NCBI GenBank assembly: GCA_017434895.1
Contig: JAFSGB010000022.1
Span: 1 to 51,874 of the forward strand
Origin: Clostridia bacterium
GTDB taxonomy: Bacteria > Bacillota > Clostridia > Oscillospirales > Acutalibacteraceae
Reading direction: 5' to 3'
Length of the DNA stretch: 51,874 nucleotides
Under the pieces are notes generated by a model that saw only the letters and a program-made list of their open reading frames with translations, made no database searches and was not told the DNA's origin. Both the position numbers and the translations under genes were made by a program. This document shows positions 1-7,618 of this stretch, piece by piece (the stretch's first letter is position 1; every line of letters begins with the position of its first letter).

Positions 1-110
1 ACCTCCTGCTCGTTATAACAGGGGATTACAATATACAATATTTTTTCATTCACTTTAGGTCACTTCCTAAACAAAATTCTCTAAAAAATTCAACTTAATT
101 TAATGAGTTT

Positions 111-138
111 ATTATACAGTATTTCCGTTTTTTGTCAA
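111..138 (-). promoter_or_regulatory. Sigma-A promoter for a gene left of the window
   Basis: Read on the minus strand this is TTGACA (133-138), a 16-base spacer and TATAAT (111-116), a full consensus match. The first six bases of the window read AGGAGGT-like on the minus strand (complement of acctcc), so a leftward gene probably starts just outside the window and this is its promoter, with a leader of about 100 bases. Confidence 0.7.
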
Positions 139-218
139 GATTGTGCTATTTCATTACCAAAGCACGGCAAATGTTTTTGTGTAAATCGCCGAAAATGGTG
201 AATTTTGCAAATTATCAC

Positions 219-247
219 TTTACAACTTTATCTTGATAAAGTATAAT
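219..247 (+). promoter_or_regulatory. Sigma-A promoter of the amino-acid transporter operon
   Basis: TTTACA (219-224), a 17-base spacer and a perfect TATAAT (242-247) stand just upstream of the ribosome site AAGGAG (267-272) and the ATG at 281. The promoter is divergent from the one at 111-138. The short leader leaves no room for a riboswitch. Confidence 0.75.
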
Positions 248-280
248 ACTATCATAAACTTATTTAAGGAGAGAATCCAA

Positions 281-1069
281 ATGAAAAAAATCTTAGCACT
301 TATTATGACACTTTGCTTACTTTTCAGTGTTGCAGCTTGCGGTGGCACCGCTAAAATAGTTGTAGCAGAAAAAGGCTCTGCCGGTGAAACCGCCGCTCAA
401 AAAGAGGCCGACTTCAACGACTATGAATACACTGCAGTTGACACACAGGCAAAGGCCATTATGGAAGTAAACGCCGGCACTGCTGATGCCGCAGTTATTG
501 ACTATGTAATGTCTATCGGCTCTATCGGTAAAGGCACTGACTATGAAAATCTCGTAGTTGAGGGTGACGGCTATTCCAAAGAGGAATACGGTATCGCCTT
601 TAGAAAAGGCTCCGATATGACCGCCAAGGTTAATGAGGTTATCCGCGACCTTAAGGCTTCCGGTGAGCTTGCTAAAATTGCCAAGACCTATAAGCTGGAC
701 GGTATTCTTTTGGGCGACAAAGAAACCGAAGCTTTCAAAGAATCCGAAACCGACTCCGATTATAAATACATAATGGATAAGGGCGAGCTTATTATAGGTA
801 TCACCTATTTTGCACCTATGAACTACTTTAACGACGATGATGAGCTTGTTGGCTTTGAAACCGAGTTTGCTAAGGCTGTTTGCGCAAAGCTTGGTATTAA
901 GGCTAAATTCCAAGAGATTAGCTGGAACGCAAAGGAAACCGAGCTTGCAGCTAAAAATATTGACTGTATCTGGAACGGTATGACTATTGATGCAGAGCGA
1001 CTCGAAAACATGAGCATTTCCATTCCTTATATGGAAAACAAGCAGGTTAAGATTGTTAAAGAAAAATAA
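281..1069 (+). CDS. Amino-acid ABC transporter binding lipoprotein, circularly permuted
   Basis: Extracytoplasmic substrate-binding protein (family 3, polar amino acids) feeding the permease and ATPase encoded next. The start is the ATG at 281 because AAGGAG lies before it and a lipoprotein signal follows: charged MKK, hydrophobic stretch, lipobox SVAAC with Cys20. The domain order is unusual. In this family the mature protein normally opens with the lobe containing GKLVVG...F.VGFD..LA and GMTI..ER..., and the second lobe with KGTxGE, DAVV.D and EYGIA.RKG follows. Here the second block comes first (KGSAGE at about 31-36, ADAAVIDY, EEYGIAFRKGS, up to about 150), then a linker rich in Asp, Glu and Ser, then the first block (KGELIIGITYFAPM, VGFETEFAKAV, GMTIDAER) up to the C-terminus at 262. 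All expected ligand-contact segments are present, so it looks functional. Total length is normal for one domain. Function is sure at class level; the specific amino acid is unknown. Confidence 0.9.
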   Translation: MKKILALIMTLCLLFSVAACGGTAKIVVAEKGSAGETAAQKEADFNDYEYTAVDTQAKAIMEVNAGTADAAVIDYVMSIGSIGKGTDYENLVVEGDGYSKEEYGIAFRKGSDMTAKVNEVIRDLKASGELAKIAKTYKLDGILLGDKETEAFKESETDSDYKYIMDKGELIIGITYFAPMNYFNDDDELVGFETEFAKAVCAKLGIKAKFQEISWNAKETELAAKNIDCIWNGMTIDAERLENMSISIPYMENKQVKIVKEK

Positions 1070-1091
1070 TACAGTTTAAGAGGTTAATATA

Positions 1092-1736
1092 ATGTCTTTT
1101 CAACAGGTTACAATAAGCCTTTTGGGGGGATTTGCGGAAAATTGCAGGTTGTTTTTCGAAACCCTGCTTTTTTCTATTCCTTTGGGGCTTTTAATATGCT
1201 TTGGCTCGATGTCTAAATTCAAGCCACTAAGCTACTTGGTTAAAACCTTTGTATGGATTATAAGAGGTACTCCCCTTATGCTCCAACTATTTGTGGTTTT
1301 CTACGTTCCGGGACTGGTTTTCGGTATTCCTATGAGAAACCGAATGCTCGCTGCCCTTGTCGCCTTTGTTATTAATTACGCTTGCTATTTTTCTGAAATT
1401 TTTCGCGGAGGAATCCAAAGCATACAAAAAGGACAGTATGAGGCGGGACAGGTTTTGGGACTTACCAAAATTCAGATTTTCTTTAAAATCGTGCTTTTAC
1501 AGGTTATAAAGCGTATTGTGCCGCCAATGTCCAATGAAATTATAACACTGGTTAAGGATACTTCTCTTGCCAGAGTAATTGCTGTTGGTGAAATTCTAAT
1601 GTGCGCCGAGCGTTTCGCAGGCAAGGGTCTTATTTGGCCGCTTTTCTATACAGGAGTGTTCTTCCTATTATTCAGCGGTCTTTTAACCCTGCTTTTTGGC
1701 TTCATTGAAAAGAAGCTCAGCTATTTTAAATCTTAA
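1092..1736 (+). CDS. Amino-acid ABC transporter permease (HisM/GlnP type)
   Basis: Membrane subunit of the polar amino-acid importer. The 214 residues hold about five hydrophobic helices and the family EAA loop (GQYEAGQVLGLTKIQ, about residues 116-130) that contacts the ATPase, preceded by the typical IRGTPLMLQL segment near residue 57. The ribosome site AGAGG precedes the ATG. It lies 22 bases after the binding-protein gene and 12 bases before the ATPase gene, forming one operon. One permease gene is present, so the complex probably uses a homodimer. Confidence 0.93.
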   Translation: MSFQQVTISLLGGFAENCRLFFETLLFSIPLGLLICFGSMSKFKPLSYLVKTFVWIIRGTPLMLQLFVVFYVPGLVFGIPMRNRMLAALVAFVINYACYFSEIFRGGIQSIQKGQYEAGQVLGLTKIQIFFKIVLLQVIKRIVPPMSNEIITLVKDTSLARVIAVGEILMCAERFAGKGLIWPLFYTGVFFLLFSGLLTLLFGFIEKKLSYFKS

Positions 1737-1748
1737 GGAGGGAAAGAT

Positions 1749-2510
1749 ATGTCTGTTTTAGAGGTTAAAAATATAAAAAAAAGCTTCGGCAAGACCGAGG
1801 TTCTAAAAGGACTTTCCTTTTCCCTCGAAAAAGGCGAGGTTTTATCAATAATCGGTTCCTCGGGAAGCGGTAAAACCACATTGCTTCGTTGCCTTAACTT
1901 TTTGGAATTTGCCGACGAGGGTACAATTTCGGTTGACGGAAAAATTATTTTTGACAGCGCTTCCCATAAGAACTTAAGTGAAACCGAAATTCGTGACAAC
2001 CGACTCCATTTTGGACTTGTTTTTCAGTCCTTTAATTTGTTTCCGCAATATAATGTACTGCAAAACATTACCCTTGCTCCTACTCTTTTAAAGCGTGGCA
2101 GCGAGGAGAAAATTAAGAAGCTTGCCCTTTCTCTTATTGAAAGGGTGGGTCTTAGCGACAAGGTTGAAAACTATCCTTGCGAGCTTTCAGGAGGTCAACA
2201 GCAACGTGTGGCCATTGCAAGAGCACTGGCGCTTAACCCTGATATACTCTGCTTTGACGAGCCAACAAGCGCTTTGGATCCCGAACTCACAGGTGAGGTT
2301 TTAAAGGTTATCAAAGACCTTAAAAGCGGCGACAGTACAATGATTGTGGTGACCCACGAAATGGAGTTTGCCCGTAACATTTCAGATAAAGTTATTTTTA
2401 TGGCAGACGGCGTTATCGAGGAAATAGGTACCCCAGATGAGGTATTTTTAAACCCGAAATCTCCCAAAACCAAAAGTTTCCTCAAAAAGGATATAGAGCT
2501 GGTGGATTAA
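1749..2510 (+). CDS. Amino-acid ABC transporter ATP-binding protein (GlnQ type)
   Basis: Cytoplasmic ATPase that powers the importer. Visible motifs in order: Walker A GSSGSGKTT (about 36-44), Q-loop in VFQSFNLFPQ, signature LSGGQQQRV (about 145), Walker B ILCFDEP, D-loop SALD and switch His in VVTHEM. The length of 253 residues is usual for this family. A strong AAGGAGGG site at 1735-1742 precedes the ATG. The next gene begins one base after its stop, so its mRNA also carries the YerC-like regulator. Confidence 0.95.
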   Translation: MSVLEVKNIKKSFGKTEVLKGLSFSLEKGEVLSIIGSSGSGKTTLLRCLNFLEFADEGTISVDGKIIFDSASHKNLSETEIRDNRLHFGLVFQSFNLFPQYNVLQNITLAPTLLKRGSEEKIKKLALSLIERVGLSDKVENYPCELSGGQQQRVAIARALALNPDILCFDEPTSALDPELTGEVLKVIKDLKSGDSTMIVVTHEMEFARNISDKVIFMADGVIEEIGTPDEVFLNPKSPKTKSFLKKDIELVD

Positions 2511-2511
2511 T

Positions 2512-2775
2512 ATGGATAAAAATCAGTTGACCGCCAAGCTTTTCAGACTTATTGCATCTATCAACAATCCTGAGGATTGCAAAAAGCTTTTCAGTGATAT
2601 GTGCACCGAAAGGGAAATTGAGCAAATGGCAGACCGTATTTATGCCGCCGAACTTTTACTTCAAGGCAAAACTTACACACAGGTAACCGCGCTTTGCGAT
2701 ATTTCCTCGGCAACACTCAGCCGAGTTTCCCGTTGTGTGCAGTATGGAGAAGGGTATAATAAATTTTTGAAATAA
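2512..2775 (+). CDS. yerC: TrpR/YerC/YecD-family DNA-binding protein
   Basis: Small helical protein of 87 residues in the TrpR-like fold family named after B. subtilis YerC. Features seen: the acidic/charged N-terminal part with CTEREIEQMADRI, then a helix-turn-helix around YTQVTALCDISSATLSRVSRCV (about 55-76). The ATG follows the ATPase stop by one base, so translation is coupled to the transporter. TrpR itself senses tryptophan; the ligand of YerC proteins is not established as far as I know, so calling it an aromatic-amino-acid sensor here would be a guess. A plausible target is the transporter operon or the aromatic operon at 9-18 kb. Confidence 0.85.
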   Translation: MDKNQLTAKLFRLIASINNPEDCKKLFSDMCTEREIEQMADRIYAAELLLQGKTYTQVTALCDISSATLSRVSRCVQYGEGYNKFLK

Positions 2776-2778
2776 CCC

Positions 2779-2806
2779 TTGAAAAGCTGTAAATATATGT
2801 TAAAAT
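2779..2806 (+). promoter_or_regulatory. Sigma-A promoter of pduL-hemW-phosphatase
   Basis: TTGAAA (2779-2784), 16 bases, TAAAAT (2801-2806), then AAGGAG at 2824 before the pduL ATG at 2838. It separates this unit from the transporter operon. Confidence 0.65.
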
Positions 2807-2837
2807 ATATTCAAAGATATAAAAAGGAGTAATTAGA

Positions 2838-3410
2838 ATGGAAAAGACAGTTTTAGTAGAAATTTCTGCCCGCCACGTTCATGTTTCCAAGGCTGACCTT
2901 GAAACTTTATTCGGCGCAGGCTATGAATTAACAAACAAAAAAGACCTTTCTCAGCCCGGACAGTTTGCTTGTGAGGAAAAGGTTACCATTGTAGGTGCCA
3001 AAGGCTCTATAAAGGCCTCAATCTTAGGTCCTGTGCGTCCCGACACACAGGTTGAATTATCCCTTACTGATGCCCGTTCTATCGGCGTTGTAGCACCTAT
3101 CAGAGAGTCTGGTGACATAAAGGGTTCAGGTGCTTGTAAAATCATAGGACCCGCAGGCGAAGTTGAAATCGCCGAGGGTGTTATCGCCGCTAAGCGTCAT
3201 ATTCATATGACCATTGCAGACGGTGAAAAGTACGGCATTAAGGACAAGCAGATTGTATCGGTTAAAATCCCGACAGAGGGCAGAAGCCTTATTTTCGGCG
3301 ATGTAGTAGCACGTGTCAGTGACAGCTATGCACTTGCTATGCATATTGATACCGACGAGGCAAACGCAGCTTGTGTACCAGGCAGTTGCACCGGTATTAT
3401 CCTTGATTAA
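2838..3410 (+). CDS. pduL: Phosphate acyltransferase, PduL family
   Basis: Interconverts acyl-CoA plus phosphate and acyl-phosphate plus CoA. The two PduL beta-barrel halves are visible, each with its metal-ligand cluster: ARHVHVS (about residues 11-17) and AKRHIHM (about 119-125), with a further His in AMHID near 167. The length of 190 residues corresponds to the catalytic core and there is no N-terminal encapsulation peptide, and no microcompartment shell genes are nearby. It therefore probably works in the cytosol as the cell's acetate-forming phosphotransacetylase, as known for other stand-alone PduL proteins. That role is inference; family membership is clear. Confidence 0.9.
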   Translation: MEKTVLVEISARHVHVSKADLETLFGAGYELTNKKDLSQPGQFACEEKVTIVGAKGSIKASILGPVRPDTQVELSLTDARSIGVVAPIRESGDIKGSGACKIIGPAGEVEIAEGVIAAKRHIHMTIADGEKYGIKDKQIVSVKIPTEGRSLIFGDVVARVSDSYALAMHIDTDEANAACVPGSCTGIILD

Positions 3411-4488
3411 TTCACTGGGACTTTACATTCACATTCCCTTTTGCCTTAAAAAGTGCAATTACTGCGACTTTTATTCGGTGCCGGTAAATGACATTATTAA
3501 AAGGGATTATTCAAAAACACTAATCAGAGAAATTAAACAATGGGGCGGCAGGCTTAGTCGCCCCATTGATACTGTTTACTTTGGCGGCGGTACGCCGTCA
3601 TTAATGGCTAAATATTTGCCCGAAATTATGAAAGAGGTAAGAAACAACTTCACCCTTTTAGAAAATGCGGAAATTACAATGGAAATGAATCCCGCAGATA
3701 ATTCCCAAGAGGTTTTAGAATATGCACTTAAATCGGGTGTTAATAGACTTTCCATAGGGGCACAAAGCGGTGACGATAACGAGCTTGAAATTTTAGGCAG
3801 ACGCCACACCGCAAAACAGACAGTTGATACAGTAAAAGCCGCCCGTAAGCTTGGCTTTAAAAATATTTCTCTTGATATTATGCTGGGGCTTCCCCATTCA
3901 AATGAAGCAACCCTTAAAAAAAGCCTTGAATTTATAACCGATTTAAAGCCGGAGCATATTTCGGCTTACATTTTAAAAATTGAGGAAAATACGGTTTTTG
4001 GCAGTATTTACAATACCCTTAATTTGCCTGACGAGGACAAAGTCGCCGAGCAATACTTGCAAATGTGCGAGTATCTTAAAAATATGGGATACGAGCATTA
4101 TGAAATTTCAAATTTTGCAAAGGCTAATAAGGAAAGTCGACATAATTTAAAGTACTGGGAACTAAAGGATTATTTGGGACTTGGCCCCGCCGCCCATTCT
4201 TTTATTGGTGGCAAGCGGTTTTATTACAGTGAAAATTTAACCGAATTCATAACGGGTGCTTCCCCTCTGCCGGACGGTGATGGCGGAAGCGAGGATGAAA
4301 GGATAATGTTGGGGTTACGTCTTAATAAGGGCGTGGAAATTGCACCTAACCCCCAATTATTGAATAAATGCAAATCGTTAGAGGAAAACGGTCTTTTAAC
4401 CTTAAAAGAAAACCTAATTACCCTAACCGTAAAAGGTTTTCTTGTATCCAACAGTATTATCACAGAAATTTTGGAGTGTATAGAATGA
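3403..4488 (+). CDS. hemW: HemW-like radical SAM protein
   Basis: Radical SAM protein of the HemN/HemW group. It carries the cluster motif CxxxCxxC (CLKKCNYC, about residues 15-22), followed by the family segment YFGGGTPS and the RLSIGAQS strand. HemW proteins bind heme and are held to be heme chaperones; the extended N-terminus and residues of true coproporphyrinogen dehydrogenase HemN are absent. The likely start is the TTG at 3403, which overlaps the end of pduL by eight bases and gives the usual short N-terminus LGLYIHIPFC; longer upstream starts would code unrelated sequence. At 361 residues it is of normal length. Its stop overlaps the next ATG (ATGA). Confidence 0.88.
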   Translation: MINSLGLYIHIPFCLKKCNYCDFYSVPVNDIIKRDYSKTLIREIKQWGGRLSRPIDTVYFGGGTPSLMAKYLPEIMKEVRNNFTLLENAEITMEMNPADNSQEVLEYALKSGVNRLSIGAQSGDDNELEILGRRHTAKQTVDTVKAARKLGFKNISLDIMLGLPHSNEATLKKSLEFITDLKPEHISAYILKIEENTVFGSIYNTLNLPDEDKVAEQYLQMCEYLKNMGYEHYEISNFAKANKESRHNLKYWELKDYLGLGPAAHSFIGGKRFYYSENLTEFITGASPLPDGDGGSEDERIMLGLRLNKGVEIAPNPQLLNKCKSLEENGLLTLKENLITLTVKGFLVSNSIITEILECIE

Positions 4489-5087
4489 GAACGCTTAAAA
4501 TTCACCTAATCCGTCATGGCTCTACCGACGCTAATGTCTTAGGACAATACATTGGTTCTAAAACCGATGCGCCTCTATCCCCCGAGGGATTAAATGAACT
4601 TAGACTTTTAAAGGAAAATATGGACTACCCAAAGATTGACTGTCTTTATTCCAGTCCAATGCTTCGTTGCCGTCAAACTGCGGCGGTGCTTTTCCCCGAC
4701 AACGGGGTTTGCCAAGTAGAAAATTTAAAAGAATATGATTTCGGTGATTTTGAAGGCAAAACCGCAAATGAGCTTGAAAGCAACCCCCACTTCCTCGACT
4801 GGGTTTCGGGCAAAGCCGCACCTCCAAACGGTGAGGATAACACCGAATTTATCAAAAGACTTTGTGTAGGGCTAAGGCAGATTGTTCTGGATATGATAGA
4901 AAAAGGAAAAAGTGAAAGTGCAGTAATTATGCACGGCGGCGCTATTATGATGTTGCTTGGTGCTACTGCAGTACCAAGACATCACTCGGTAGAGTGGACT
5001 GCCGATCCAGGCAGAGGTTATACCTTGCGAATAACCCCCTCTTTATACCACAAAAGCGGTATTGTTGAGGTTATTGATATTGTTTAA
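4485..5087 (+). CDS. Histidine phosphatase superfamily protein
   Basis: Phosphoglycerate-mutase-like phosphatase of 200 residues. The catalytic RHGSTDAN lies near residue 8, the second Arg in SSPMLRCRQT, the acid in LKEYDFGDFEG and the second catalytic His in MHGGAI. The start ATG overlaps the hemW stop by four bases and GGAG lies eight bases upstream. The family includes CobC, GpmB and many sugar-phosphate phosphatases, so the substrate cannot be named. No cobalamin genes are near. Confidence 0.85.
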   Translation: MRTLKIHLIRHGSTDANVLGQYIGSKTDAPLSPEGLNELRLLKENMDYPKIDCLYSSPMLRCRQTAAVLFPDNGVCQVENLKEYDFGDFEGKTANELESNPHFLDWVSGKAAPPNGEDNTEFIKRLCVGLRQIVLDMIEKGKSESAVIMHGGAIMMLLGATAVPRHHSVEWTADPGRGYTLRITPSLYHKSGIVEVIDIV

Positions 5088-5126
5088 TTTGAGATCTTTC
5101 ATTTTTATAAAATCGTTCTTTAGAAT

Positions 5127-5155
5127 TTGACAAACCCTTTCCCCTATGATATACT
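5127..5155 (+). promoter_or_regulatory. Sigma-A promoter of serS
   Basis: TTGACA (5127-5132), 17 bases, TATACT (5150-5155). The leader up to the ATG at 5193 is only about 30 bases, so the T-box that often controls serS in Firmicutes is absent here. Confidence 0.75.
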
Positions 5156-5192
5156 GAAATGAATGTAAAATTTCCTTTGAGGAGAGTATAAA

Positions 5193-6488
5193 ATGCTAGA
5201 TATTAAATTTATTTGCGACAATCCCGAAATTGTCAAAGAAAACATTAAACGCAAATTTAAGGACTCCAAATTACCTCTTGTTGACGAGGTTATAGCCCTT
5301 TATAACGAAAAATGTTCTGCCAACACACGCGCCAATGACCTCCGCGCTAACCGTAACAAAATTAGTAAGCAAATTGGTGTGCTAATGTCTCAAGGCAAGC
5401 GTGACGAGGCAGAGGATATGAAACGCCTTGTTAACGAGCAGGCCGAGGAACTAAAAGCCCTAGAGGCAAAAGAGGCAGAGCTTAGTAAAAAGGTTTTAGA
5501 AATTCAAATGAAAATCCCAAACATTGTGGACGACAGTGTTCCAGTAGGTCGTGATGACAGCGAAAATGTTGAGGTAGAGCAGTTTGGCGAAAAAACCGTA
5601 GTCGATTTTGAAATTCCATACCATACCGACATTATGGCTTTGTTTGAGGGTATTGACAAGGAGTCTGCCGGCAAGGTTGCAGGCGAAGGCTTTTACTATT
5701 TAATGGGCGATATTGCACGACTTCATTCGGCAGTTACCGCTTATGCCCGCGATTTTATGATTGACAAGGGCTTTACCTACTGTATCCCTCCATTTATGAT
5801 TAGAAGCAATGTTGTAACCGGTGTTATGAGCTTCGAAGAAATGGATGCGATGATGTACAAAATTGAGGGTGAGGATTTGTATCTTATAGGTACAAGCGAA
5901 CACTCTATGATTGGCAAATTTATTGATACCATAACCGACGAGCAAAAGCTTCCTCTTACACTTACAAGCTACTCTCCTTGCTTCCGTAAAGAAAAGGGAG
6001 CTCACGGTATTGAGGAGCGTGGAATTTACAGAATTCACCAGTTTGAAAAGCAGGAAATGATTGTTATTTGTAAGCCGGAGGAAAGTATGGACTGGTTCCA
6101 CAAAATGTGGAGCTACTCCGTAGAATTGTTCCGTAGTCTTGATATCCCCGTAAGAACTCTTGAATGTTGCACAGGCGACCTTGCCGACCTAAAGGTTAAA
6201 TCCTATGATGTTGAGGCGTGGTCTCCCAAACAACAAAAGTATTTCGAGGTTTGCTCCTGCTCCAACCTTGGTGACGCGCAAGCCCGCCGTCTTGGCATTA
6301 AGGTTAAGGGCACTGACGGTAAAAAGTACTTAGCCCATACCCTTAATAACACAGTAGTAGCTCCCCCCAGAATGCTTATTGCTTTTCTTGAAAACAATCT
6401 GCGTTTTGACGGTGAAAAGTACAGTGTCCTAATTCCGGAAGCCTTAAGACCGTATATGGGCGGAAAAACAAAAATAGAATCAAAATGA
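5193..6488 (+). CDS. serS: Seryl-tRNA synthetase, divergent type
   Basis: Class II enzyme that charges tRNA-Ser with serine. The N-terminal 110 residues are the charged coiled-coil arm (start MLDIKFICDNPEIVKENI, then Lys/Glu-rich helices). The catalytic part has the serine-binding TxE (GTSEHS, about residue 231), motif 2 CFRKEKGAHG...HQFEK and motif 3 around LNNTVVAPPRMLIAFLENN. Usual bacterial SerRS reads TAE and LNGSGLAVGR at the last two places; here the motif 3 glycine is missing and the sequence resembles forms I associate with archaea. A further C-terminal IPEALRPYMGG fits SerRS. The ribosome site is GAGGAGAG. Function is sure; whether it is the only SerRS of the cell cannot be seen. 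Confidence 0.93.
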   Translation: MLDIKFICDNPEIVKENIKRKFKDSKLPLVDEVIALYNEKCSANTRANDLRANRNKISKQIGVLMSQGKRDEAEDMKRLVNEQAEELKALEAKEAELSKKVLEIQMKIPNIVDDSVPVGRDDSENVEVEQFGEKTVVDFEIPYHTDIMALFEGIDKESAGKVAGEGFYYLMGDIARLHSAVTAYARDFMIDKGFTYCIPPFMIRSNVVTGVMSFEEMDAMMYKIEGEDLYLIGTSEHSMIGKFIDTITDEQKLPLTLTSYSPCFRKEKGAHGIEERGIYRIHQFEKQEMIVICKPEESMDWFHKMWSYSVELFRSLDIPVRTLECCTGDLADLKVKSYDVEAWSPKQQKYFEVCSCSNLGDAQARRLGIKVKGTDGKKYLAHTLNNTVVAPPRMLIAFLENNLRFDGEKYSVLIPEALRPYMGGKTKIESK

Positions 6489-7588
6489 TTATGAAAAGAA
6501 TATTTACCCTATTACTTATATTAACTATGGGTATAGCGGGTTGCAGACAAATGCCGCCCCTTTCGGATAATTCTTCAATAGACTCGGTAACATCCACTGT
6601 TACCGAGTCTATTTACGAAAAAAATTCTCTGCCATCCCCCATTCCAGAGGCAGAACCTGAGCCTGTGCCCCAAAACTTCAACATAACAATGACCTTTTTA
6701 GGCGATATGATTTTAGCCAATCAAAGGGATATTAAGCCTGATGGCAGATTTGAGGAGTTTTTCTCAAAAAATCCACCCGAATACTTTTTAAGCAAAGTAA
6801 ACCATATTCTGTCGGCTGACGATTTCACTATTGCTAATCTGGAAAATGTGATGTCCGACAAGCAGCTTACACCTGTAGAAAAAAACTACTCCCCCGCCTT
6901 TTGGTTTAAATCCAAAACCGCCAATCTTAATGTGCTTACTAAGGGTAGCGTGGAAGCAGTTCTTCTTACCAACAACCATATTATGGACTACGGTTATGAG
7001 GGCTACAAAGACACAGTTGATGCTGTGTCTAATGCAGGTCTTAAGTACGGCACTGACAATAATATTATAGAATTAGAAAAAAACGGCTTTAAAATTGCAG
7101 TTATTTGCACCGGTCTTTGGGGCGAATATAATGTAACTAACACATTGAGGCGACTGGAAACAGCAAAAGCCGACAGTGACTTTCAGGTGGTATTCTTCCA
7201 CGGCGGAACAGAAAAACTCCACACCCCCGAGGAGGAAAAGGTTAACGCTGCCCGCAAATTTGTGGATAACGGAGCCGATTTAGTAGTTGGAGGTCATCCA
7301 CATGTTTTGCAACCAAGAGAGATTTACAACGGTGTCGAAATAGTTTATTCTGTGGGAAATTTCTGTTACGGCGGCGCTTTTAGACCCGAAAACAGAACCA
7401 TTATTTATCAGTATACCCTTACAGTTAATCCAGATGGTCTGACCGTACAAAACAAAGCATCTAACATAATTCCTTGTTATGTTTACACAAGGAGCATTAA
7501 TAACTATCAGCCCGCCATAATTGAGGATGCCGCTCATAAGCAACAAGTTCTCGACTTTATGAACGGCAAAATTGATAGTCCTATATAA
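6485..7588 (+). CDS. CapA-family lipoprotein (PgsA-like metallophosphatase fold)
   Basis: Predicted surface lipoprotein of about 367 residues. The N-terminus has a lysine/arginine start, hydrophobic core and lipobox GIAGC, then a Ser/Pro/Glu-rich linker. The CapA/PgsA domain follows from about residue 66, with TFLGDMIL, ANLENV, LTNNHIMDYG, FFHGG and GGHPHVLQP, the His/Asp pattern of this metallophosphatase-like family. CapA homologues take part in poly-gamma-glutamate capsule formation, but no pgsB/capB or pgsC/capC is near, so a capsule role is not supported here. The ATG overlaps the serS stop (ATGA) and lacks a good ribosome site, so translation is probably coupled; an alternative ATG lies at 6491. 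Confidence 0.85.
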   Translation: MIMKRIFTLLLILTMGIAGCRQMPPLSDNSSIDSVTSTVTESIYEKNSLPSPIPEAEPEPVPQNFNITMTFLGDMILANQRDIKPDGRFEEFFSKNPPEYFLSKVNHILSADDFTIANLENVMSDKQLTPVEKNYSPAFWFKSKTANLNVLTKGSVEAVLLTNNHIMDYGYEGYKDTVDAVSNAGLKYGTDNNIIELEKNGFKIAVICTGLWGEYNVTNTLRRLETAKADSDFQVVFFHGGTEKLHTPEEEKVNAARKFVDNGADLVVGGHPHVLQPREIYNGVEIVYSVGNFCYGGAFRPENRTIIYQYTLTVNPDGLTVQNKASNIIPCYVYTRSINNYQPAIIEDAAHKQQVLDFMNGKIDSPI

Positions 7589-7590
7589 GC

Positions 7591-7618
7591 AAAAAGCAAC
7601 CTTTCGGTTGCTTTTTTT
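7591..7618 (+). terminator. Rho-independent terminator after the CapA gene
   Basis: Stem AAAAGCAACC (7592-7601), loop TTTC, complementary arm GGTTGCTTTT (7606-7615) followed by more T. The preceding A-run means it can also serve the convergent minus-strand gene that ends at 7617. Confidence 0.85.

Noticed and set aside
317..913. Long minus-strand frame opposite the binding-protein gene
   Set aside because: It is the complement of a clear coding gene, without start signals or family features.
5100..5192. T-box leader before serS
   Set aside because: The promoter at 5127-5155 leaves only about 30 leader bases and no T-box sequence is present.
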